Positions 1-5,860 of a stretch of DNA of 7,245 nt are shown here, in pieces. Each line of letters begins with the position of its first letter. The stretch's first letter is position 1. The position numbers and the translations under genes were made by a program. Source of the stretch: Candidatus Dormiibacterota bacterium (GTDB lineage: Bacteria > Chloroflexota > Dormibacteria > Aeolococcales > Aeolococcaceae); assembly GCA_003153215.1 (NCBI GenBank), contig PLXL01000289.1:17139-24383 (forward strand). Direction: 5' to 3'. The notes below the pieces were generated by a model that searched no databases, was not told the DNA's origin, and saw only the letters and a program-made list of their open reading frames with translations.

Positions 1-1
1 G

Positions 2-1327
2 GGGACCGGCACCACTGCCGCGGGCGTACCCGGCGGCGACCTCCACGAGCAGCACGGCTGGCTCACCTCGTTCCCGATCACCTCCACCTACCACCTCGAT
101 GCCGACGCTCTCGCGCTCGCGGTGATCCTGATGGTGTCCGTGGTTTTCTTCTGCGCCTCACTTGCCGCCTGGCACAACCAGCGTCACGTCAAGCTCCTGA
201 CCGTCTGCCTGCTCACCCTGGAGACGGCCTCCCTCGGCGTCTTTGCCTCGTACGACTGGGTCCTCTTCCTCTTCTTCTGGATGCTGGCGATCGCCCCCGT
301 GTACGTGCTGGTGCGCGCCTTCGGGGCCGGCCACAGGGGTCGGGCTGCCACCCGCTACGCGGCGACGAGCCTGGTCTCCGCAGGCCTGCTGCTGCTCGCG
401 GCGGTCCTGATCGCCTTCCAGGCCGGCTCCCACACCTTCGACATGGGGAGCACGCCGGTCACCCTGCCCGGCGACGGCGAGACGGTCGCCTTCTGGCTGA
501 TCACCGCCGCCTCGCTGCTGGCGATGGCCGTCGTGCCCCTTCACGGGGCGCTCCTCGACCTGGAGGAGGACAGCTCCGGGGTCCTCTCGGCGATCTTCGC
601 TGCGGTCCTGCCCAGCCTGGGGGCCTACACCCTCATCCACGTCGCCGTCGGCTTCTTCCCGACGACGTCCGGCAGCTACTCGCTCTTCTTCGCGGCCCTG
701 GCCGTGGTGACCGTGGTCTGGGCGGGTCTGGCTGCGCTCCGAACCGACGACCTGAGGCGGCTCATCGGGTACATGGGCACGCTCCTGATGGGTCTGGTGC
801 TGCTCGGCGTCGCCGGTCACACCACGATCGCGATCACCGGGATCATGTACCTGCTGCTCGCCCGCGGCCTGGTGGTGGCGGTGCTCATGCTGCTCGCCTC
901 CCTGATCCAGGAGAGGAGCAGGCGGGTGCGCATCTCCCAGCTTGGCGGCCTTGCCTGGCAGGCACCGTTCCTCTCCGTCTTCTGGCTGCTCGCCACCCTC
1001 GCGGCGGCGGGCGTGCCCCTCCTGGCCGGGTTCGCCGGCGACTTCTTCATCTTCACCGGCTCCTTCCCCGCCCATCGATGGGCGACCACGGTGGTGCTGG
1101 CGGGCACGCTCCTCGCCTCCGGTGTGCTGGTCTGGACGGCCCAGCGCATCTTCCTCGGAGCCTCCCGCGACACCTTCGCGCGGGTCCGGGACCTCGGGCC
1201 CCTCGAGCTGACGTACCTCGGCGTTCTGGCGGCGCTGATCGTCCTGATCGGGGTGGTGCCGGGCCACTTCGGCGTGCTCTTCCAGAACGGCGCCGGCTAC
1301 ATCCTCTTCCCGGGGCCGGCGGGATGA
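2..1327 (+). CDS. nuoM: NuoM-like antiporter subunit of a complex I-like complex, 5'-partial
   Basis: This is a polytopic inner-membrane protein of the NuoM/ND4 (MrpD-type antiporter) family, which forms proton half-channels in the membrane arm of NADH dehydrogenase-like complexes. The frame is open to the window edge, and the residues before the GTG at 122 match the family (YHLDADALAL resembles the NuoM segment YHLGVDGISL), so the true start lies upstream and 441 residues are visible. Recognisable family landmarks are FFW at 275-283, VPLHGALLD at 533-559, LGAY near 617-628, DLRRLIGY at 749-772 and GVPLLAGFAGDFF at 1013-1048. The usual Glu after FW (E. coli Glu144) is Met, the Lys before the P-x-H motif (Lys234) is Ala, and the Lys before LGAY (Lys265) is Ser. 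The acidic residue of the GE motif (Glu407) survives as Asp at 1040-1042. The only lysine, at 191-193, lies in a loop. The TGA overlaps the next ATG (ATGA), implying translational coupling. NuoM fits better than NuoL or an Mrp or hydrogenase subunit because of the N-terminal motif and the following NuoN-like gene. Confidence 0.8.
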   Translation, partial: GTGTTAAGVPGGDLHEQHGWLTSFPITSTYHLDADALALAVILMVSVVFFCASLAAWHNQRHVKLLTVCLLTLETASLGVFASYDWVLFLFFWMLAIAPVYVLVRAFGAGHRGRAATRYAATSLVSAGLLLLAAVLIAFQAGSHTFDMGSTPVTLPGDGETVAFWLITAASLLAMAVVPLHGALLDLEEDSSGVLSAIFAAVLPSLGAYTLIHVAVGFFPTTSGSYSLFFAALAVVTVVWAGLAALRTDDLRRLIGYMGTLLMGLVLLGVAGHTTIAITGIMYLLLARGLVVAVLMLLASLIQERSRRVRISQLGGLAWQAPFLSVFWLLATLAAAGVPLLAGFAGDFFIFTGSFPAHRWATTVVLAGTLLASGVLVWTAQRIFLGASRDTFARVRDLGPLELTYLGVLAALIVLIGVVPGHFGVLFQNGAGYILFPGPAG

Positions 1328-2805
1328 GCGCGCCCAACGGCATGGCCGTGCTCGCGACGATGCTGCCCACGTTGCTGCTGCTGGTGCTCGCCGCCGTCGC
1401 GGGCCTGCTCGGCTGGCTCCGCCCCGCGTTGCCGCCGTCGTTTCACCGCTGGCTCGGGGCAGAGGCCCTGGTGGGTGCCGGTGCGGCCGCTCTCGTCACC
1501 TTTCATGGCGTCGCGCTCACCAACGGGGTGGGCCTGGCCGCCTACGCGGCGGCGGTGATCGCCGACCACTTCGGCACCTTCGCGGTCCTCCTGCTCTGCG
1601 CGACCGGCCTGGTCGCCGTCCTGACCAGTGGCGCCGTCCAAGAGCGCCTCGGCTCCCGGCTGCCTGCCTACCACGCCCTGGTGCTCACCGCGACCGCCGG
1701 TGGCACCGTCCTCGCCGTGCAGGCGGAGATGGGGATGCTCATTGTCGGCCTGGGCATCGTGGTGATAAGCCTGGTCGGCATCGTGGCGGTGGAGAAGACC
1801 GCCGAGGCTCCTGGCCTGGCCGCCTTCCGCTCACTCGTCTCGGCCGGGGTGGCCCTTGCCCTGATGCTCTACGGCCTGGCCATCATCTACGGCGCGACCG
1901 GCACCACCGACCTCGCCGCGGTGCGCGGCCAGTTCGTCCACTCCGCGCCGCTGGAGGGTCTGGGACTGGCCCTGACCCTGCTCGGACTTGCCTACCTGGT
2001 GGGAGCGCCTCCCCTGCACCATTGGATGCTCCAGGTGTCGGCGGCGAGCACCGGTGCGGTTGCGGGCGCGGTCGTCAGCCTCGCCGTCGCGGCCGGCGGC
2101 ATCGCCCTCGTCCGGGTGATGGTGAGCGGCTTCAGCGCGACCATGCATCCGTGGGTGGTGCTGGCCGGGGTCCTGGGCGCCGCTGCCTGCCTCTACCCGG
2201 CGCCGCTCAGCGTCGTCGCCGGGAGCGTGCGCCGCCTGATCGGGCTCGGTGCCTGTCTCCAGGGTGGCTTGCTTCTCAGCGCCCTGGTGGGAAGCGGGCT
2301 GGGATCCGGCGGCCAGTCGGCCGGCGGGGTGATGGCCATGCTCTTCGCGCTCGTTGTCTTTGTGCTCGCCATCCAGGCGAGCTTCCAGGCGGTGGGGCGG
2401 CTGGAAGCGGACGGCATCGGTGGCAGCATGGTCGGCGTCCGCGGCCTCGCCCGACGCTCCCCGATGACCGCTGCGCTGCTTTCCCTGGGTCTGGCCGGGC
2501 TGGCCGGCCTGCCCCCGCTCGCGGGGTTCCTCGCGCGCATCCTGATCGCGTCCTCCGCGGTCGCCGGCGGGTATGCATGGGTGGCCGCCGCGAGCGTGGC
2601 CGCCTCCACCATCTACGCGGTCACCGTGCTGCGCTGGATCGCCGCGGCGTACGTCGAGGACGACGAGCTGCCGGTCGTGGCTCCGGCGGTGCCGCAGCTG
2701 GCGGGCCTGGTCGGGGCCGCGTGCGCGGTCTTCGGGGTGGTGGCGACGATCGTGGCCGGGCCTCTCCTGTACGCCGCTGACGGGGCCGCGTTCTTCCTTC
2801 GCTGA
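1324..2805 (+). CDS. nuoN: NuoN-like antiporter subunit of a complex I-like complex
   Basis: This is a 493-residue hydrophobic protein, about the usual NuoN/ND2 length, and would sit in the membrane arm next to NuoM. The ATG at 1324 was chosen because it overlaps the upstream TGA and gives an N-terminal membrane segment; a longer reading from 1078 would merely run antisense-like through the NuoM-like gene. NuoN hallmarks are a LYGLAIIYGATGTTDLA segment (residues 182-198), PPLHHW (229-234), LARRSP (375-380) and LAGLPPLAGF (393-402). Conserved ionisable positions are altered: the Glu of GLELLSLP is Gly144, the Lys before P-x-H is Leu225, the Lys of the following helix is Val255, and the Lys of GFFGKF is Arg405. 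The single lysine, Lys158, is in a loop. Nuo operons usually end with nuoN, and no further nuo gene follows. It is confidently in the family, but a standard proton-pumping role is doubtful. The 168 bp after it carry GC-rich dyads (for example 2928-2934 with 2953-2959) but no T-tract terminator. Confidence 0.8.
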   Translation: MSAPNGMAVLATMLPTLLLLVLAAVAGLLGWLRPALPPSFHRWLGAEALVGAGAAALVTFHGVALTNGVGLAAYAAAVIADHFGTFAVLLLCATGLVAVLTSGAVQERLGSRLPAYHALVLTATAGGTVLAVQAEMGMLIVGLGIVVISLVGIVAVEKTAEAPGLAAFRSLVSAGVALALMLYGLAIIYGATGTTDLAAVRGQFVHSAPLEGLGLALTLLGLAYLVGAPPLHHWMLQVSAASTGAVAGAVVSLAVAAGGIALVRVMVSGFSATMHPWVVLAGVLGAAACLYPAPLSVVAGSVRRLIGLGACLQGGLLLSALVGSGLGSGGQSAGGVMAMLFALVVFVLAIQASFQAVGRLEADGIGGSMVGVRGLARRSPMTAALLSLGLAGLAGLPPLAGFLARILIASSAVAGGYAWVAAASVAASTIYAVTVLRWIAAAYVEDDELPVVAPAVPQLAGLVGAACAVFGVVATIVAGPLLYAADGAAFFLR

Positions 2806-2961
2806 CGAGCACATCGACCGGCTGCTGAAGGGGAAGGAGCCGCCAACCATCCGCACGGAGGACGGGACGACCTCCACGACGGGCTGAGCCGCCGCTCGCG
2901 TTGTCAAGCCCGAAGGAATCTGACCCTGGGCGGCTCGTGGGCGGTGAGGTGCGCCGCCCGG

Positions 2962-2967
2962 TACAAT
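2962..2967 (+). promoter_or_regulatory. -10 box of the SRP RNA promoter
   Basis: TACAAT matches the sigma70-type -10 consensus at five of six positions. It lies 6 nt before the inferred SRP RNA 5' end and 8 nt before the first base of the RNA's closing helix, which fits a transcription start near 2974. No good -35 box exists at 16-18 nt spacing; the region (about 2938-2944) is G-rich and overlaps a GC dyad. A TTGTCA at 2901-2906 is too far upstream to pair with it. Confidence 0.6.
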
Positions 2968-2973
2968 GGGTGG

Positions 2974-3244
2974 CGGTCGCGCTAGACGGGGAGTCAGCGG
3001 TGCCCTGTACCCGCAATCCGCTATAGCGGGGTCGAATTCCCCACCGAGGGGGCGCGTTGCCGGGTCCGCTCCGATCTCAGCGGCGTTGATGGCTGGGTCC
3101 TGCGCAGCCCGGGCCCGTGAACCGCGTCAGGTCCGGAAGGAAGCAGCGCTAAGCGGTCCCCCGGGGGTGCCGCAGCCAATCTGGCCTGAGCCGTTGGATC
3201 GGGTGAGCGCCGGTGGCGCGTCAACGACGTGGGGTGCGCGACTA
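2974..3244 (+). ncRNA. ffs: Large bacterial SRP RNA (6S/scRNA type, with Alu domain)
   Basis: This is the RNA of the signal recognition particle, which with Ffh targets nascent membrane and secretory proteins to the membrane. The SRP54/Ffh-binding hairpin is essentially invariant: GTCAGGTCCGGAAGGAAGC begins at 3126, with a GGAA tetraloop at 3135-3138. The flanking GGGTCCTGCGCA (5') and GTGCCGCAG (3') form the symmetric and asymmetric loop arms of helix 8. The 5' part has the Alu domain seen in Bacillus scRNA: GCTAGACGGGG, GCGGTGCCCTGT (helix 3/4 loops), CGCAATCCGCTATAGC and TCGAATTCCCC. The ends are set by a perfect 7-bp closing helix, GTCGCGC (2976-2982) with GCGCGAC (3236-3242). The ~271 nt length equals that of B. 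subtilis scRNA and is far longer than the ~110 nt 4.5S form. The exact ends are inferred. Confidence 0.93.
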
Positions 3245-3275
3245 CCCCCACGCCGCGGAGCGGCGTGGGGACCCC
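3243..3275 (+). repeat. Left inverted repeat with palindromic core
   Basis: The core at 3246-3270 is a perfect 11-bp hairpin (CCCCACGCCGC, loop GGA, GCGGCGTGGGG). With its flanks (TAC before, ACCCC after) the 33-nt unit recurs in inverted orientation at 3547-3578, identical except for one extra C here. It starts directly after the last paired base of the SRP RNA, so it may also act as its 3' boundary, although no T-tract follows. Confidence 0.9.
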
Positions 3276-3546
3276 GTGACCATCAGGGGGCCTGTGCAGG
3301 CCCCCTCGCCCCCGCGGCAGAGCCACCTGAGGCTCACCCCTGGCCCGGCGCCACTCGGCGCCGGATGCGCGCTCGGCGCGCCCGTGACGGCGGACCGACC
3401 AGTCGAGGGGGCGTCACGCCCCTCCCGCCAGCTTCGGCGGCCCAGGCGCGCTCCCATGGCGGGACGGCGGGCCCACGGCCCGGCGACTGGCGAGCAACCG
3501 GCTCTGCCGGGCCGCCGAGGGGCGGCGAGCCCCTGTGAGAAGAGGA

Positions 3547-3578
3547 GGGGTCCCCACGCCGCTCCGCGGCGTGGGGTA
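3547..3578 (-). repeat. Right inverted repeat with palindromic core
   Basis: This is the reverse complement of the unit at 3243-3275. The perfect 11-bp hairpin is at 3552-3576, with loop TCC (the complement of GGA), preceded by GGGGT and followed by TA. Because the stem is self-complementary, only the loop and flanks show that the copy is inverted. It ends 12 nt before the putative dnaX -10 box. Confidence 0.9.
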
Positions 3579-3590
3579 TCGCGGGTCGGC

Positions 3591-3596
3591 TATCGT
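3591..3596 (+). promoter_or_regulatory. Possible -10 box for leaderless dnaX transcription
   Basis: TATCGT fits the TANNNT pattern and lies 8 nt before the GTG start of dnaX, so transcription would begin at or very near the start codon. No Shine-Dalgarno sequence precedes the GTG, which is consistent with a leaderless mRNA. No convincing -35 box is visible; that stretch lies in the arm of the right inverted repeat. Confidence 0.4.
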
Positions 3597-3604
3597 CCGC
3601 GGAC

Positions 3605-5455
3605 GTGACCGCCCTTTACCGGAAGTACCGATCCGCCGTCCTCGCCGACCTCATCGGTCAGGACCACATCGTCCGCACCCTGAGCAACGAGCTGCGCGCC
3701 GGGCATGTCGCCCAGGCCTATCTCTTTGCGGGCATCCGGGGGACGGGAAAGACGTCGACGGCGCGGATCCTGGCCCGGGCCGTCAACTGCCTGGAGCCGG
3801 TCGACGGCGAGCCGTGCAACCGCTGCAGCGCCTGCAGCGAGATCCTGGACGGGTCGGCCGTGGACGTACTGGAGATCGACGCCGCCAGCAACCGGGGCAT
3901 CGACGAGATGCGCGAGCTCCGGGAGCGGGTCCGCTACCTGCCGGCCCGGCTGCGGTCGAAGGTCTACATCATCGACGAGGCCCACATGCTGACCTCGGAG
4001 GCGTGGAACGCGTTCCTCAAGACGCTGGAGGAGCCCCCCGCCCACGTCCTCTTCATCCTCTGCACGACCGAGCCGCACAAGGTGCCCGACACGGTGCGCT
4101 CCCGGGTCCAGCGCTTTGACTTCGGGCGGGTGCCCAGTGCCAGGATCGACGAGCACCTGCGGGCCATCGCCACCGCCGAGGAGGTCGAGCTGGAGCCCGC
4201 GGCTGCCCGGCTGATCGCTCGAGCCGCTCAGGGGAGCGTGCGGGACGGGCTCTCACTCCTGGATCAATGCTTCGCCACCGGCGACCGGCCGGTGACCTCT
4301 GACACGTGCCGCCGCGCTCTCGGTCTGGCGCACCCGGACGTGGTCCGCCAGCTGCTCGACGGGCTGGCCGGGAGGGATGCCGCCGCTTCGCTCCGGGCGG
4401 CCGCCGCTGCCTTGGATGCGGGCGCGGATCCGCGCCAGCTCCTTCGGGAGTGTTCGCGACTGGCGCGCGCCGCCGAGCTGGTCGCGGTCGGCTTCCCCGA
4501 GGGGGCCCGCCTCGACGCGGACGAGGAGGATCTCTGCCGCCAGCTCGCCTCGCGGGAGCCGGATGGCTTCTGGTTGCGGGTGCTGGAGGAGATGGGCGCC
4601 GCCGAGCTCGAGCTGCGCCAGCCGGTCGACGCGCGCCTTCAGGTGGAGGCCTGCCTGCTCCGCCTCTGCCGGGGGGGCGCCGCCGGAGTGGAGGCGGAGC
4701 GTCTCGCCGGGGTGGAGGAGAGGCTCGGCGCGGTCGAGCGGCGGCTCGGGGCAGGCGCGACGAGCCCGGTTCCGGGGCCTGCCCGGCCCACCGCGCGCCG
4801 TAGCGATGGTGCACCGGCGGCCGCCACCGCGCCCAGCGCCCCGAGGACTGTCCACCCGCGACCCGCCCAGGCTGCGACCCCCTCGCAGCCCGCGGCCACG
4901 GTCGCTGCGGCCCCAACGCAGCCGGTGGCCAAGATCCCGGCTGCCCCCTCGCAGCCCGCCACCACCGGCTCCGGGGCTCCCGCGGCGTCCGCTCCCCGGC
5001 CCGATGCTGGGGACGTGTCCATGCCCCTCCCGGGCCCTGCGGACCCTGGCGGGCGCGTGGAGGAGCTCGTCTCGCTGGAGGCGTGGCAGCGGGCTTGGCC
5101 GGCCCTGATCGACGCCGTCAACCGGCGCGACAAGGTCTTCGCCGGTGTTCTGCGCGGATGTCGACCGCTGGACGCGGGTGCGGACAGGCTGGTGGTCGGG
5201 GCGCCGTATGACTTTCACCTCAAGCAGCTGGGCAACCCAGTCAAGAGGCCGATCCTGGTCAGCGCGGTGGCCGAGCTCGCGGGCGGCCCCCGCGAGCTTG
5301 CCATCGAGTTCTGCGGCGAGCCGGCCGGCGGCGGGGCGGGAGCGGTGGACTCGGGCGCCAATCTCACTGACGCTGTGGTCGCCACCTTCGCCGGCAGCCG
5401 CATCACGTCGACGCGGCTCGTCGACCACGCCAACGATCCGGTCCCCGAGGGATAG
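3605..5455 (+). CDS. dnaX: DNA polymerase III subunit tau/gamma (clamp loader ATPase)
   Basis: DnaX is the AAA+ motor of the clamp loader, opening the beta clamp with HolA/HolB and, through its tau C-terminus, tying the polymerase to the helicase. The 616-residue protein begins MTALYRKYRS, as in the family, which supports the GTG start. Visible motifs are Walker A GIRGTGKT (43-50), a zinc-binding set Cys62, Cys71, Cys74 and Cys77, Walker B YIIDEAH (121-127), and the sensor/arginine-finger SRC motif as SRV (166-168, with Arg167 kept). Domain III ends near residue 355. A Pro/Ala/Thr-rich linker (about 385-485) contains an 11-residue tandem repeat, and a tau-type C-terminal domain follows (about 487-575; EAWQRAWPALIDAVNRRDK and PYDFHLKQLGNPVKRPI). 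A run of seven G (4671-4677) lies at the domain III/linker boundary. It is followed after 93 bp by ybaB and recR, its usual partners. Confidence 0.96.
   Translation: MTALYRKYRSAVLADLIGQDHIVRTLSNELRAGHVAQAYLFAGIRGTGKTSTARILARAVNCLEPVDGEPCNRCSACSEILDGSAVDVLEIDAASNRGIDEMRELRERVRYLPARLRSKVYIIDEAHMLTSEAWNAFLKTLEEPPAHVLFILCTTEPHKVPDTVRSRVQRFDFGRVPSARIDEHLRAIATAEEVELEPAAARLIARAAQGSVRDGLSLLDQCFATGDRPVTSDTCRRALGLAHPDVVRQLLDGLAGRDAAASLRAAAAALDAGADPRQLLRECSRLARAAELVAVGFPEGARLDADEEDLCRQLASREPDGFWLRVLEEMGAAELELRQPVDARLQVEACLLRLCRGGAAGVEAERLAGVEERLGAVERRLGAGATSPVPGPARPTARRSDGAPAAATAPSAPRTVHPRPAQAATPSQPAATVAAAPTQPVAKIPAAPSQPATTGSGAPAASAPRPDAGDVSMPLPGPADPGGRVEELVSLEAWQRAWPALIDAVNRRDKVFAGVLRGCRPLDAGADRLVVGAPYDFHLKQLGNPVKRPILVSAVAELAGGPRELAIEFCGEPAGGGAGAVDSGANLTDAVVATFAGSRITSTRLVDHANDPVPEG
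4871..4969 (+). repeat. 33-bp tandem repeat (3 units) in the dnaX linker
   Basis: Three imperfect 11-residue units (AATPSQPAATV, AAAPTQPVAKI, PAAPSQPATTG; residues 423-455) put the motif P-S/T-Q-P at exactly 11-residue spacing (426, 437, 448). The DNA also repeats: CCCTCGCAGCCCGC occurs in units 1 and 3. This looks like recent tandem expansion of a disordered tether, where copy number is probably free to vary. Confidence 0.75.
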
Positions 5456-5511
5456 CCGCGGAACCCGCGCACCGCAGTCGTCGCCGGCGGCCTGCCCGGC
5501 GCCACCCGTCG

Positions 5512-5517
5512 TAGACT
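5512..5517 (+). promoter_or_regulatory. Possible -10 box before ybaB
   Basis: TAGACT fits TANNNT and lies in the 93-bp gap after dnaX, 32 nt upstream of the ybaB start. No -35 box is recognisable, so ybaB-recR may be transcribed from here, from dnaX, or both. Confidence 0.25.
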
Positions 5518-5537
5518 GCGGCCGTTATCCACCTTCC

Positions 5538-5543
5538 GGGGGA
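5538..5543 (+). promoter_or_regulatory. Ribosome binding site of ybaB
   Basis: GGGGGA ends 5 nt before the GTG at 5549. This spacing selects that GTG over the overlapping GTG at 5547, which is followed at once by a stop, and over the in-frame ATG at 5564. It is the clearest Shine-Dalgarno-like site in the dnaX-ybaB-recR block. Confidence 0.6.
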
Positions 5544-5548
5544 CCCGT

Positions 5549-5857
5549 GTGAACAACCCCAACATGCTCAAGCAGATCCAGCAGATGCAGACCCGGATGG
5601 CGCGGATGCAGGAGGAGTTGGGCACCATGACGGTGACCGGGACCGCCGGCGGCGGGGCGGTCACGGTGGTCGCCACCGGCCACCAGCAGATCCAGAGCAT
5701 CGCCATCCAGCCCGAGGTCCTCGAGGAGGGAGTGGAGCTGCTCAGCGACCTGGTGCTGGCCGCGGTCAACGCCGCTCTTGACCAGTCGCGCGACCTCGCG
5801 ACCCAGCAGATGGGGCAGCTCACCGCCGGCCTCAACCTTCCCCCCGGTCTCCTCTGA
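5549..5857 (+). CDS. ybaB: YbaB/EbfC family nucleoid-associated protein
   Basis: This 102-residue protein is of the YbaB/EbfC family: small dimeric, tweezer-shaped DNA-binding proteins encoded next to recR in many bacteria and thought to act in nucleoid organisation or in support of RecR-dependent repair. The family pattern is complete: an N-terminal amphipathic helix (NMLKQIQQMQTRMARMQEEL, residues 5-24), a beta segment MTVTGTAGGGAVTVVATGH (27-45), the IAIQPEVLEEG turn, a second long helix (LLSDLVLAAVNAALDQSRDL) and the terminal LNLPPGLL, matching the usual MxLPPG ending. A GTG start is supported by the GGGGGA ribosome site. recR starts 4 nt after its last base, so the two are very likely cotranscribed and translationally coupled. 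Confidence 0.94.
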   Translation: MNNPNMLKQIQQMQTRMARMQEELGTMTVTGTAGGGAVTVVATGHQQIQSIAIQPEVLEEGVELLSDLVLAAVNAALDQSRDLATQQMGQLTAGLNLPPGLL

Positions 5858-5860
5858 CGC

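Larger units (their letters stand above)
3243..3578. mobile_element. Candidate MITE-like or BIME-like palindrome-bounded element
   Basis: About 336 bp between the SRP RNA and dnaX is bounded by near-identical inverted repeats and holds no credible gene: the open frames are low-complexity Arg/Pro/Gly-rich products with no matching start signals. The interior is full of perfect short hairpins: 3285-3306 (10-bp arms, 2-nt loop), 3345-3364 (8-bp arms, loop ACTC), 3367-3381 (6-bp arms, loop TCG), 3383-3389 with 3412-3418, 3425-3440, 3477-3484 with 3506-3513 (8 bp), and 3511-3526. Inverted ends around a non-coding interior are what a MITE or a paired REP (BIME) would show. No target-site duplication is evident at the edges, so mobility is inference. 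Alternatives are a structured RNA transcribed through from the SRP RNA promoter, or a pair of terminator or attenuator hairpins. Confidence 0.4.

Noticed and set aside
158..1267. Long minus-strand open frame (369 residues) opposite the NuoM-like gene
   Set aside because: Its product is a polar Gly/Gln/Asp/Arg-rich string typical of antisense frames in high-GC DNA; the + strand frame has clear family motifs.
1078..1323. Extended N-terminus of the NuoN-like protein starting at 1078
   Set aside because: It overlaps the end of the NuoM-like gene and adds an Arg/Pro/Gly-rich segment unlike the family; the ATGA overlap at 1324 is a better start.
2799..2887. Natural-looking peptide tail (DEHIDRLLKGKEPPTIRTED) read after nuoN in another frame
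   Set aside because: No ATG, GTG or TTG start lies near it in frame; the only upstream ATG (2573) runs through nuoN as a shadow. A frameshifted nuoN end is possible but unsupported, since nuoN already has a normal length.
2901..2906. TTGTCA as the -35 box of the SRP RNA promoter
   Set aside because: It is 55 nt from the TACAAT -10 box, far beyond a usable spacing, and no -10 box lies 16-18 nt downstream of it.
1831..2907. Minus-strand open frame opposite the NuoN-like gene, and similar frames opposite dnaX (4253-5428) and recR/ybaB (5525-6379)
   Set aside because: Low-complexity composition with no recognisable motif, and fully overlapped by genes with strong family evidence.
3246..3576. 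CRISPR array or attC/integron site
   Set aside because: There are only two repeat copies, in inverted orientation and 270+ bp apart, with no regular spacers and no cas or integrase gene.
2966..3608. Plus-strand open frames across the SRP RNA and the palindrome-bounded insert
   Set aside because: They run through a structural RNA and hairpin DNA and give Arg/Pro/Gly-rich products with no ribosome site; they are artefacts of GC richness.
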